A DNA stretch of 64,000 nt, from positions 1 to 64,000 of the forward strand of contig CAYGRE010000019.1 of assembly GCA_964352215.1 (NCBI GenBank), read 5' to 3'. The notes beneath the pieces are model-generated. The model was not told where the DNA came from and did not search any database. It saw nothing but the letters and a program-made list of their open reading frames with translations. The position numbers were made by a program, and so were the translations under genes. The stretch comes from CAWUKT01 sp964352215. GTDB taxonomy: Bacteria > Bacteroidota > Bacteroidia > J057 > JADKCL01. Each line of letters starts with the position of its first letter. The stretch's first letter is position 1. Below are positions 33,323 through 41,562 of this stretch, one piece after another.

Positions 33323-34435
33323 ATGAAGGAAACGATCCTCGAATTTGAAAAGCCCATCTTTGAGATGGAGAAGAAGCTGGAAGAATTGCGGAAGCGGGCC
33401 GAAAGGAAGCGGGAAAAGGGCAAAGACATGGACTCCTTGCCAGAGCTTGAAAACCAATTGGAGCAAATGGAGGGGCAGGTTGAGGAGCTGAAGAAGCAAA
33501 TCTTTGGAAACCTCAGCCGCTGGGAACGGGTTCAGCTCTCAAGGCATCCCAATCGTCCTTATTCACTCGACTACATCGCAAATATTTCTGAAGACTTCTT
33601 AGAGTTGCACGGCGACCGAAATTTCGGTGATGACAAAGCCATCGTTGGTGGTTTTGGTCGGATCGGACAGCAAACAGTAATGTTCATTGGCCAACAAAAG
33701 GGCCGGGACACCAAATCCCGAAAGTTTCGGAATTTCGGCATGCCCAATCCTGAAGGCTATCGGAAAGCGCTTCGGTTGATGAAGCTTGCTGAGAAGTTCG
33801 AAAAACCCGTTGTCACTCTGATAGACACCCCTGGTGCTTACCCCGGACTGGAAGCCGAAGAACGTGGTCAGGGAGAAGCGATTGCCCGAAACCTGATTGA
33901 GATGTCTATGCTCAAGGTCCCGATTATCTGTATTGTGATCGGTGAAGGTGCATCTGGTGGTGCCCTGGGAATTGGGATTGGCGACCGGGTCTATCAACTG
34001 GAAAACACCTGGTATTCAGTCATCTCTCCTGAATCCTGCTCTTCAATCCTTTGGAGAAACTGGGACCACAAAGAAGATGCTGCGGAAGCATTGAAACTCA
34101 CCCCGGAAGACAATCTCAGGCTCAAAATAATAGATGGAATCATTTCTGAACCGGTTGGTGGTGCCCACCGTGACCCTGAAGAAGTGTACCGGAATGTTCG
34201 CCAGCAAATCCAAAAGGATTTGAAATACCTGAAAACCAAACCCGTCGAAAAGCTCCTCACCCACAGAGTAGCCAAGTTCAGCAATATGGGCGTTTTCAAC
34301 GAAACCGCACCTCTGTTGGATCCCATTGCGCTTACAGGGCAAGGACATTCAAACGGGGCAGAGAAAAATGCCAAAGTTGAATCCGACGAATCAAAAGTCC
34401 CCGTCACTGAAACAGCTGGAAGTAAAGAAAAATGA
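33323..34435 (+). CDS. accA: Acetyl-CoA carboxylase carboxyltransferase subunit alpha
   Basis: 370 residues from the ATG at 33323 (MKETILEFEKPIFEMEKKLE). It joins AccD to move the carboxyl group from biotin to acetyl-CoA, the first committed step of fatty acid synthesis. The N-terminal helical hairpin and the crotonase-like core with IDTPGAYPGLEAEERGQGEA and GEGASGGALGIGIGD are intact. The last 60 residues are a low-complexity extension rich in Ser, Glu and Lys beyond the usual end near LLTHRVAKF, a lineage-specific tail. Its stop overlaps the next ATG (ATGA). Confidence 0.95.
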   Translation: MKETILEFEKPIFEMEKKLEELRKRAERKREKGKDMDSLPELENQLEQMEGQVEELKKQIFGNLSRWERVQLSRHPNRPYSLDYIANISEDFLELHGDRNFGDDKAIVGGFGRIGQQTVMFIGQQKGRDTKSRKFRNFGMPNPEGYRKALRLMKLAEKFEKPVVTLIDTPGAYPGLEAEERGQGEAIARNLIEMSMLKVPIICIVIGEGASGGALGIGIGDRVYQLENTWYSVISPESCSSILWRNWDHKEDAAEALKLTPEDNLRLKIIDGIISEPVGGAHRDPEEVYRNVRQQIQKDLKYLKTKPVEKLLTHRVAKFSNMGVFNETAPLLDPIALTGQGHSNGAEKNAKVESDESKVPVTETAGSKEK

Positions 34436-34923
34436 GCAAGACCCAATTTAGCCTGTCAGCAATCCTTTTGCTGACAGGCATATTTTTTTTCGGTTGCAAT
34501 AAGAAAACACTTGTTTACTCAGGTGTATCTGAGCCAGAGGGGTTTGTGCTGTCCTTCCAAAAGCCGGAAGTATTTGAATTTGATATCCCGGAAGCTGGAG
34601 CCCACAGCCTGGCGCTTGAACTTGTCTATTTCTCCGAGCAAATGCAGAACCTGAATGGGGTCCTCCCAATGTACTATATCCTGGAAGGACCAGGATTGGG
34701 AAATGGAAAGGATCGAAAGTTTGGGGTGGAGGTAGAACTGGATACTGGTGAATGGCGTGGAGAACTTCAGGACAATGAGCAAGATCGCATTTTTGAAGAG
34801 GTCTTTGAAAAGGCCATTCAATTGGAAGCAGGAAAGTACAAGCTGAAGCTGTATGCAGACTCCCAGGAACAAGGAGAGGCGGTACAAGGTATGGTTCAGA
34901 TCACTTTGAAAGTGTATAAGTGA
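34432..34923 (+). CDS. Lipoprotein, GldH-like candidate
   Basis: 163 residues. The signal peptide ends in a lipobox-like segment, LLLTGIFFFGC, with the acylated Cys at about residue 22. The mature part is beta-rich, with GEWRGELQD and then ILEGPGLG earlier, and ends AGKYKLKLYADS, a layout recalling GldH-type gliding lipoproteins, but the match is weak. Its ATG overlaps the accA stop. A perfect hairpin plus T-run (34451-34488) lies inside the DNA coding the signal peptide, an odd arrangement described separately. Confidence 0.65.
   Translation: MSKTQFSLSAILLLTGIFFFGCNKKTLVYSGVSEPEGFVLSFQKPEVFEFDIPEAGAHSLALELVYFSEQMQNLNGVLPMYYILEGPGLGNGKDRKFGVEVELDTGEWRGELQDNEQDRIFEEVFEKAIQLEAGKYKLKLYADSQEQGEAVQGMVQITLKVYK
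34451..34488 (+). terminator. Terminator-like hairpin inside the lipoprotein start
   Basis: Arms GCCTGTCAGCAA (34451-34462) and TTGCTGACAGGC (34468-34479) are perfect 12-bp reverse complements with a five-nt loop, followed by a run of eight T. The structure begins 16 nt after the accA stop codon and would be called an intrinsic terminator of accA, yet it codes for the lipoprotein signal peptide. Confidence 0.75.
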
Positions 34924-34956
34924 CCGATTGAAGATGTACAAGCAATCCCTTGAATA

Positions 34957-35035
34957 AAGCGGCCAGTTACGAGGTCTGCGAACAATCAATTGAAGCAAGT
35001 GGCCCATGAGAGGTCTGCAAACAATCAATTGAAGC
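34957..35035. repeat. Tandem 39-40 bp repeat
   Basis: Two copies (34957-34996 and 34997-35035) share GAGGTCTGC and AACAATCAATTGAAGCAA, with a few differences between them. They lie in the noncoding stretch after the lipoprotein gene. The unit size resembles that of the repeat field at 31378-31676, but the sequence differs. Confidence 0.65.
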
Positions 35036-35131
35036 AAAAACACAAGCGGTTGGAAAAGAAAACGGACTGCTTAAACAGCAGCCCGATTAAAGAATTTACC
35101 AACCTAAAAAAACTAACCAACACTAAATATC

Positions 35132-35377
35132 TTACAACTTGCTGTGACTGCCATCGCAAAACGGAGTTTTTCCGCTGTGCTTACAGCCGCACAAGTACAT
35201 TGTCTTTTTCTCAGCAACTTCCAGTTTTTGGGGAACAAATCCCGACCCCTTGTGTGAGCCATCACACCAAGGTTGATTGCTGCTGTTACCACAGCTACAC
35301 CAGAAATAAGTACCAGCCTCCATCTCCAAGGGATAGGGTGCTTTCTGAGGGACATTCGGTGTAGGTTCTGCAGACAT
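35132..35377 (-). CDS. CDGSH-type iron-sulfur protein with two CDGSH motifs
   Basis: 81 residues from the ATG at 35377; an upstream in-frame extension has no better start. Two perfect C-x-C-x2-S-x3-P-x-C-D-G-S-H motifs are present, CSCGNSSNQPWCDGSH and CGCKHSGKTPFCDGSH, each expected to hold a 2Fe-2S cluster with three Cys and one His. The protein ends shortly after the second. Such small double-CDGSH proteins are thought to act in electron transfer or redox sensing; the exact role is unknown. It is a single gene on the minus strand between two + strand genes. Confidence 0.9.
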   Translation of the reverse strand: MSAEPTPNVPQKAPYPLEMEAGTYFWCSCGNSSNQPWCDGSHKGSGFVPQKLEVAEKKTMYLCGCKHSGKTPFCDGSHSKL

Positions 35378-35809
35378 ATAGAATTGTTTAAGGCAATATA
35401 ATGTTTGAACAAATAAAAAGCAATAATGTTCTACGAAATCACACAAAGGATAAACAGTAGCATTAATGTCCCCATCTCCTCACGCGAGCCATCTCAGCCC
35501 TTAACGGGCTATTTCCCAAGAAATAAATACCCACAGTTATCTAATAATCAATTTATTGCAAGCAACATCCCCCATCCACGATAGACCTATCAGGTATTTT
35601 CTTTGAAAAGAAAATATACGGCATAAACATTAGCCAAAGTTAAACAGTCATTTTACCCGAACAATCCGAATCTCACTGAGATTTTACCCAAAGTGATTGG
35701 AAACCAAGCAGATGCAATAGCAATAAAGCTGTGCCCTGCCAAAATAATTCTTCGTGGAAGAGGAAAATTTGAGATATTTAGCCAGCGGAGAAGGATAAGC
35801 CCCCAAATC
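35378..35809. other. Noncoding stretch upstream of the CDGSH and pentapeptide genes
   Basis: This 432-nt divergent spacer holds the promoters of both neighbours, but no clear TAnnTTTG box was found. A GTG at 35693 opens the frame of the downstream gene without natural-looking composition. Short hairpins are visible at AGCCCTTAACGGGCT (near 35497) and TTTTCTTTGAAAAGAAAA (near 35597). I see no RNA gene in it. Confidence 0.4.
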
Positions 35810-37261
35810 ATGAATAACCCTAGCCCCGAAGAGGGAACCCCGGAAGAGGTTCAAAATGAAGTCGTTCCTGAGAACGAAGGGGACGAGGTAAATCCAGCCG
35901 ATCAGGAACCGGTGTATGATCCTCCATTCAACGCTTCAGAACACGTAAAATATCTTGAAAAAGCGGAGGGCGTGGCCCGTACATACCACTGGATTTTCCT
36001 GGGAGCAGCTGCATATTCGATTACCACTTATTTCACCACCAACGACAAGAGCATCCTTCTCAATGATGAGATCGTCCTTCCCATCATTGGCCTGCCCGTT
36101 CCCTCCTGGGCCTTTTTCTTTCTGACCCCCATCCTCCTCTTTGGTGTCAGTATGTATTTCCACCTGGCTCTCAACCGGGTATTGAATGGAATTGACCATT
36201 TGGTCAAGGTTGCCGATAATTCCGCTGAGTTTCGCCCACTCTGGATCATCACCCGAACTTATTACGAAAAGCTCGTTTGCCCCCCGGAAGAAAGAACTCT
36301 GCGGGAGATCAGTCTGACCCCTTACCGGGACCGCCCCCCTGAATCACTGCGCTTCCGCAGTCTGAGCCGTCCAATCGTTGTCCTCTTCCTTTGGGCCCCT
36401 TTGCCGGCTGCGCTTTTGCTCAATTTCATCCAGCAGGTGAAAATCCATTCCCTCTTCCACTCTATTTTTTCCAATATCATTTTGGTGCTTGGACTCAGTG
36501 CATTGTTTTACCTCAGAAAGAGGTACCTGCGCCGTCGCATCGCAAGTCGTGAGATCACCTTCTACATCAGCATATTTATCATTTTTTGTACCGGTATTAT
36601 TGTCTCCGGAACGGCCACCGACTCCGAATTCAGCGGATTTCCATCCAGGGTAAAGGAGTTGCTCTGTCTGGATGTCAGCAATACCATTCTTTCGGAACAA
36701 CCAAAGGAGGATTACCCAGGCATTCCCTGGCTGGTGCTGAGCAACCGGAATCTCAATGGCATAGATATGCAGAACTCGGTGGTGATCCGAACTGATTTCC
36801 GCAATTCAACTATTATCAATGGAACATTGCGGAAAGCATATCTCTTCCAGTCAGACTTCCGAGGGGTCGATTTTGAGGATACGGATTTAAGGGAAGTTGT
36901 CTTTGACAATTCTAATCTCTCCGGATTGCAATTAACTGGCATGGACTTAACAGGCGTATCCTTTAAGGGCGCCAATCTCACGAATGTCAATTTCAGCCAA
37001 TCCAACCTGACCAATGCGGACTTTGAGGGAGCAATCATCAAGGGAACCAGATTCGACCAAGCCTGCCTGAAGGGGGCTAATCTCAGGGATATAGTCGATA
37101 AAAACACAAATTTTTGGAAAACACTTACCCTGGCCCAGACCCTGGACGACGTCAATATCGAACCCGAAATAAGGAACTTGTTGGAGACTTTTCACGACGA
37201 TTTATTCTTCGATTTTGACCCCAAAGATCCTCGTAATAAAGTGGTCTTTTGGCAAGATTAG
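35810..37261 (+). CDS. Membrane protein with C-terminal pentapeptide repeats
   Basis: 483 residues from the ATG at 35810. An acidic N-terminus (about 1-45) is followed by four or five membrane segments between residues 60 and 300, such as WAFFFLTPILLFGVSMYF and ITFYISIFIIFCTGIIVSG. The C-terminal part (about 345-445) is a pentapeptide-repeat coil with A(D/N)Lxx-like units: TDLREVVFDNSNLSGLQLTG then GANLTNVNFSQSNLTNADF. The quadrilateral beta helix probably faces the cytoplasm or periplasm and binds a partner. No enzyme motif is seen; the specific role is unknown. Confidence 0.78.
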   Translation: MNNPSPEEGTPEEVQNEVVPENEGDEVNPADQEPVYDPPFNASEHVKYLEKAEGVARTYHWIFLGAAAYSITTYFTTNDKSILLNDEIVLPIIGLPVPSWAFFFLTPILLFGVSMYFHLALNRVLNGIDHLVKVADNSAEFRPLWIITRTYYEKLVCPPEERTLREISLTPYRDRPPESLRFRSLSRPIVVLFLWAPLPAALLLNFIQQVKIHSLFHSIFSNIILVLGLSALFYLRKRYLRRRIASREITFYISIFIIFCTGIIVSGTATDSEFSGFPSRVKELLCLDVSNTILSEQPKEDYPGIPWLVLSNRNLNGIDMQNSVVIRTDFRNSTIINGTLRKAYLFQSDFRGVDFEDTDLREVVFDNSNLSGLQLTGMDLTGVSFKGANLTNVNFSQSNLTNADFEGAIIKGTRFDQACLKGANLRDIVDKNTNFWKTLTLAQTLDDVNIEPEIRNLLETFHDDLFFDFDPKDPRNKVVFWQD

Positions 37262-37551
37262 GGTCTGAAGCTGTCCAAATCCAACAACCCCAGGGTCTGT
37301 TAATCCAGAGGCAGCGATGGCTTTTTTGTGAACATTTGCAGCCCAAAAATGGCAATTGTGCATAAATCGTTTTGAAAAGAGACAGATTCTTAAGACATTA
37401 TAATCCGATAGGATTGTGTTTTTGAAATTTTTGATGTTGTTCTTTGCCTGTTTCTAAAGTCACCTGGCCAGGTATTCGGTTTTGTAGTCGAAATCAATCA
37501 CGGCAATCCTTTCATGATCAACCTGGCTGTTGTACCCTAAACAAAAGAAGT

Positions 37552-37869
37552 ATGCGCTCCACTACTAAAATTGCATTGATGTTTTGTGCCTTGTTCGCCG
37601 CGGCACTTTTCTCTGTTGTGATCGCCACCAATGCACGTCAAAACATTTCATCGGTAACCGATTTGTGTAACAAAGCCCAGCGGGTGGAATTCTATCAGAA
37701 TCAGCAAGGAGATAAGTTTGAACTTAACTTCCTGGACAAAGAAGAATTTGCCCGCTACAATGTTTCAGACCATTATGATTTTGTCTGGGGTGACCAGGAC
37801 TGCATTGAGACAACTGGAAATTGCGGTCGGATCAAGAGCGACACCTACGTTGTAGTTTTATCAAACTGA
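37552..37869 (+). CDS. Small exported protein
   Basis: 105 residues from the ATG at 37552 (MRSTTKIALMFCALFAAALF), with a clear signal peptide or N-terminal membrane anchor of about 28 residues. The mature part is about 75 residues with three Cys (LCNKAQRV, then DCIETTGNCG), which may form disulfides. No family is recognised. A weak hairpin lies upstream near 37401-37414. It could be secreted or inner-membrane anchored. Confidence 0.6.
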   Translation: MRSTTKIALMFCALFAAALFSVVIATNARQNISSVTDLCNKAQRVEFYQNQQGDKFELNFLDKEEFARYNVSDHYDFVWGDQDCIETTGNCGRIKSDTYVVVLSN

Positions 37870-37941
37870 TCCCGCCCTCCAACGCTTCAACTGGTTCATT
37901 TTCCCCTTAACCATTCTCTGCGGAATAAACCCGTACCAAAA

Positions 37942-39180
37942 TTGCGCAACTATTTTCTTCTGATAGCCTTGATTGCTTCCATAGCCTTTCAGGCATGTGA
38001 GTCGGGTGGAGATGGAGAAGAAATAACCAATCCGTACGATTTTGAGCTGGTCCAAACGGGCTATCACTATATTGATGCTGATTCATCCATCGGGAGTGTC
38101 CCCTTTTACTCTACTATTTGTACGGTTGATGATACAGACTATGTTGCGATCAGCAATCTCAACAGGAACCACATTGAACTGCACCCGATCCCTTCCGGTC
38201 AATTCAAAGTTATTCCCGTCGACGAAGCTGCTTTTGGGACCTTAAAAAGCTTTCACATTCAGAATTGGGATTCCATTTTCATCTACGTCCGGGGTCCAAA
38301 AAACATCCATCCGAACCGGGACAAAGAGTTGTATATCATCAATTCCAAGGGTGAATTGGTGTCGCTCCTTCCCTATGCAGATCAGCTGACCCTTTTTGAC
38401 CGGGACCGGGAGGAACAGGACAAACTTGCTGAAACTGTTCTCTGTAATCAATGGGATCCTGTTTCCCATGTGGGTTCCAAATTGATATTTGGTCTGATTC
38501 CATACAACAAGAAGGAAAACCTCACCCAGAAACACTTCAGCGCGGAGATCGACGTGCAATCTGGAAAAGTGAAGTACCACCCCATTTTCCTGGATGCCTA
38601 TTCGGCCAACTCTCTGACGGTATATCAGAACCCCATCAAGCACGTTGACGAAAGTGCCCATCGGGTTCTGTTTGGCCTGCGCGGAACCCCTACCCTGCAA
38701 GTATTTGATCTGGAAGGAGGCCCCAATGCAAAGGTTGAATTACAGACTATAGAAAGTGATTACCTCGACCTGCAGCAAGCACCTTCCCAGGACGAAGTAG
38801 CCCGCAGTCCTGCCAACAAAAGTATGCTCCAAGTGTTGAGTACCTGGGGAGAATATGGAAAAATCCTTCAGTCCCCAGACGATTTTTATATACGCTTTGT
38901 CTACTATTCCAAGCAAGACAGTATATTCAGGGCTACTTATGGAAATGAAAAAACTCCAGGTGTAAATAACCGCCTCTGCTCAGTAGTACTCTTTGACAAA
39001 AATTTTCAAAAGAGAGGAGAAAGTGGTACATTTGAAGGATTAGTAGACCGAAATGCAGGGTTTTCGAAAGATGGAACTTTATACGTTCTGGATTATAACA
39101 GCGAGGAATCAGAGGGGACGCGTATCAGATACGCGAAGTTCAAGATTCAGGAAATAAAGCCGATGCAAAATGAAAGCTAG
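37942..39180 (+). CDS. DUF4221-like lipoprotein
   Basis: 412 residues starting at a TTG at 37942, the only start in place to give the complete signal peptide MRNYFLLIALIASIAFQAC with a lipobox (IAFQAC). The mature part is beta-rich, with repeated strands like a propeller (KELYIINSKGELVSLLPYAD; RVLFGLRGTPTLQVFDLEGG), in the manner of DUF4221 lipoproteins common in Bacteroidota. Their role is unknown. The 3' end overlaps the next gene by 11 nt, so the two may act together. The family assignment is from the overall pattern and is moderate. Confidence 0.6.
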   Translation: MRNYFLLIALIASIAFQACESGGDGEEITNPYDFELVQTGYHYIDADSSIGSVPFYSTICTVDDTDYVAISNLNRNHIELHPIPSGQFKVIPVDEAAFGTLKSFHIQNWDSIFIYVRGPKNIHPNRDKELYIINSKGELVSLLPYADQLTLFDRDREEQDKLAETVLCNQWDPVSHVGSKLIFGLIPYNKKENLTQKHFSAEIDVQSGKVKYHPIFLDAYSANSLTVYQNPIKHVDESAHRVLFGLRGTPTLQVFDLEGGPNAKVELQTIESDYLDLQQAPSQDEVARSPANKSMLQVLSTWGEYGKILQSPDDFYIRFVYYSKQDSIFRATYGNEKTPGVNNRLCSVVLFDKNFQKRGESGTFEGLVDRNAGFSKDGTLYVLDYNSEESEGTRIRYAKFKIQEIKPMQNES

Positions 39181-39736
39181 ACACCTGTTCGTATGTATTG
39201 TAGTATCCTTACTGGGAGTTGTTATGATCAGCGCCAGTACGGGTCACTCTGAGCCTCCAGAACCTGAAATCAAGATCCTGAACCGGGATTTGGATACCCC
39301 AAGTTCAGCTTCAACTGCGGCAGATGCCCCGGTAAAGTCTGATTTCCTGGATATTTCTGAATACCTGGTCAACTTCCACGAGCACGAGTTCAAGCACCAG
39401 AGAGAAGCAGTCGTCGTCATCAAGTTTCCCAGTTGTGATGGCACCATCGGCAGGGTATTTGAATATCTGGACACCACTTCCAAAGGAGATCAGATTTCAA
39501 TCCTTGGATTAAAAGAAAGTGCCGAACCTGTCTATAACTCCTACCGAGAATTTTACGAGAGCAAGAAGATCAACTTTCGGAACCACGCCGATCACTTAAA
39601 GCTCAAAACCAATATTTCTATCGACTATCCTGAGCTCTACTTTTTTGAGCGCGGTTTTGAAACAAACCACATGACTGCGAATTGCAACAACTTCGAACAA
39701 GTCATAGGTAATCTGGAAGGTTTCCTGAATCCCTGA
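39170..39736 (+). CDS. Exported protein paired with the DUF4221-like lipoprotein
   Basis: 188 residues with an N-terminal signal or anchor (MKARHLFVCIVVSLLGVVMI) followed by a Ser/Ala/Pro-rich linker (about 28-60). The C-terminal part (about 70-185) alternates strands and helices (REAVVVIKFPSCDGT) with one further Cys in NCNNFEQ. Its start overlaps the upstream lipoprotein gene by 11 nt, so they are probably translated together. Not recognised; a thioredoxin-like fold is possible but no C-x-x-C is present. Confidence 0.55.
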   Translation: MKARHLFVCIVVSLLGVVMISASTGHSEPPEPEIKILNRDLDTPSSASTAADAPVKSDFLDISEYLVNFHEHEFKHQREAVVVIKFPSCDGTIGRVFEYLDTTSKGDQISILGLKESAEPVYNSYREFYESKKINFRNHADHLKLKTNISIDYPELYFFERGFETNHMTANCNNFEQVIGNLEGFLNP

Positions 39737-39797
39737 TTCATTTCCTGAACCCCTGATCCCTCCGTATTTCATTTCTGTTTTTTCCCTGGCCTTGCCT

Positions 39798-39805
39798 TAA
39801 CTTCG
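39798..39805 (+). promoter_or_regulatory. Possible -7 element of dapF
   Basis: TAACTTCG lies eight nt before the dapF ATG, one base off the TAnnTTTG consensus, with CTG at 39775-39777, 20 nt upstream. Transcription would start close to the ATG, giving a very short or absent leader. Confidence 0.35.
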
Positions 39806-39812
39806 CGGGCAG

Positions 39813-40634
39813 ATGCTCACATTTCACAAATACCATGGTACGGGAAACGACTTTGTCCTCTTTGACAACCGGGAAGGACTGATCCCAGAAGATGCCCACG
39901 AATGGTTTGCCTTCCTTTGCCACCGCAGGTTTGGGATAGGCGCAGATGGTGTCATTCTGCTCAACCAACAGGAGGGCTATGATTTTGGCATGTACTATGT
40001 CAATTCCGACGGCTACCCCACTTCTATGTGTGGCAATGGAGGACGCTGCATTGTGGCCTTTGCCGCCCAATTGGGCATCATCCAAACTTCGGCCAGCTTC
40101 CTTGCTATCGACGGTCGGCATGAAGCCACCCTCACCGACCGTGGGGTCAAGTTAAAAATGGGTGAACCAACAGGGTTCGAGTCCCTCCCCGGGGAGGACC
40201 ACTGGATTGACACCGGATCCCCCCATTATGTAAAATTCCACCGATCTGGAAATCCGGCTGATCTCGACGTTGTCCAACGGGGCCGGGCCATCCGCAATTC
40301 CGAACCCTGGGCGGAGCAAGGCACCAATGTCAACTTTGCCTGGCCCCAGGCAAATGGGCACCTTTATGTCCGGACTTACGAGCGTGGCGTGGAAGATGAA
40401 ACCTGGTCCTGTGGGACCGGCGTCACTGCGGTCGCCGAAGTGTATTCAAGGATAGAAAATTATCCCTCGGATGAAGTCAGACTGGATACCCCCGGCGGAT
40501 CGCTCACCGTCCATGTCACCAAAGGGCAGGCCCCCTGGCTCGAAGGATCGGCCACCCACGTATTCTCTGGTCAGATCCCCGGCCCGGGAGAAGAGAATTC
40601 CATTCCGGTAACCAACCATCCTCAATCCATCTGA
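39813..40634 (+). CDS. dapF: Diaminopimelate epimerase
   Basis: 273 residues, the usual length. It converts LL- to meso-diaminopimelate for lysine and peptidoglycan synthesis. The two catalytic Cys are present in their normal settings: MCGNGGRC near residue 75 and SCGTGVTA near 210. The first strand HKYHGTGNDFVLFD is also typical. Family members have a pseudo-twofold layout of two similar alpha/beta lobes, which these two positions mark. The gene stands alone between unrelated neighbours. The last 15 residues (GPGEENSIPVTNHPQ) are a variable tail. Confidence 0.95.
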   Translation: MLTFHKYHGTGNDFVLFDNREGLIPEDAHEWFAFLCHRRFGIGADGVILLNQQEGYDFGMYYVNSDGYPTSMCGNGGRCIVAFAAQLGIIQTSASFLAIDGRHEATLTDRGVKLKMGEPTGFESLPGEDHWIDTGSPHYVKFHRSGNPADLDVVQRGRAIRNSEPWAEQGTNVNFAWPQANGHLYVRTYERGVEDETWSCGTGVTAVAEVYSRIENYPSDEVRLDTPGGSLTVHVTKGQAPWLEGSATHVFSGQIPGPGEENSIPVTNHPQSI

Positions 40635-40710
40635 GCACCTCAATTCACCCAAGCACCGCACCTCAATCCACCCAATCACCTGGCTTCAATCACCCTTCCT
40701 TCCCCAAGAA

Positions 40711-41562
40711 ATGAATAAACCCATTCTCCATACCCAAACCGGAGGCATCTCCTTCCTCTCCTTTCTGTTACTCGCAGCCGGCCTTGCCGCGATCCTCTTC
40801 CAGATCCTGATCCTGGCCAGTACGCCCCCCGAAGGTGAAGCCCCCATCAGCCTGAGCAGTTTCATCCTCGGGGGACTGGGCCTGGTATTCATCGTCCTCT
40901 TCTTCCTGACCGCAAGAAAGGGCTGGCTGGAAGTCCACCCCAATGGTGTCAAAGGGAAAATTGCGGGAGGCAAGAGCTATGAATTCACCCTGGAGCAAAT
41001 CGGGGAAGTCGTACTCACCGGGCGCGGGGTTCATTTCAAAGACCCGACCGGTAAAAACATCGTCCTGGACAAGACCCCAAGAGATCGCCAGGCGCCAGGT
41101 TTGGTTTGGATGCTAAAAACATATCCGGAACTCAAAACCTCACAGTTGGAAGGCAAGGGCAGTCATGCCAAATTACCCACCGCACTCAGACTGTTCTTTG
41201 AGGATGATCAAGCCCTGTTTGGAGACCGCGGATTTATCTACACCTTCAATGAGACCAAGTACTTTTTCCCGGATACCCCAACTGCTCCCCTCCCACCAGA
41301 AAAGGGTCGGGGAAATAACAATGACCTTTCTCCTTACGCCAATCAAATTGCAGCCATTCCCCGATTTGAACCTGACCCGGCAAAATTACCCTTGGAAAGT
41401 ATTCTGCGCTCTCTGAAAGTTGATGAGGAAGGTTTGCTGCAGCAATTGATTGAAGGTCATGGCGGCATGGAATTAAATGAATTGGAGCCGGGAAGATTCG
41501 AAGGCAATATCCCCGGATGGCGGGCCGAAGTAACCTCACGGCTGCCTGACCTTGAGCAATAA
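40711..41562 (+). CDS. Hypothetical membrane protein with PH-like soluble domain
   Basis: 283 residues. Two membrane segments (FLSFLLLAAGLAAILFQILI and FILGGLGLVFIVLFFL) span about residues 15-70. They are followed by a beta-rich unit (RKGWLEVHPNGVKGKI through GEVVLTGRG) resembling a bacterial PH-type domain, and then a helical, charged C-terminus (about 170-283). No catalytic motif is found. Its last 27 nt overlap the last 27 nt of the convergent minus-strand gene. Function unknown. Confidence 0.6.
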   Translation: MNKPILHTQTGGISFLSFLLLAAGLAAILFQILILASTPPEGEAPISLSSFILGGLGLVFIVLFFLTARKGWLEVHPNGVKGKIAGGKSYEFTLEQIGEVVLTGRGVHFKDPTGKNIVLDKTPRDRQAPGLVWMLKTYPELKTSQLEGKGSHAKLPTALRLFFEDDQALFGDRGFIYTFNETKYFFPDTPTAPLPPEKGRGNNNDLSPYANQIAAIPRFEPDPAKLPLESILRSLKVDEEGLLQQLIEGHGGMELNELEPGRFEGNIPGWRAEVTSRLPDLEQ

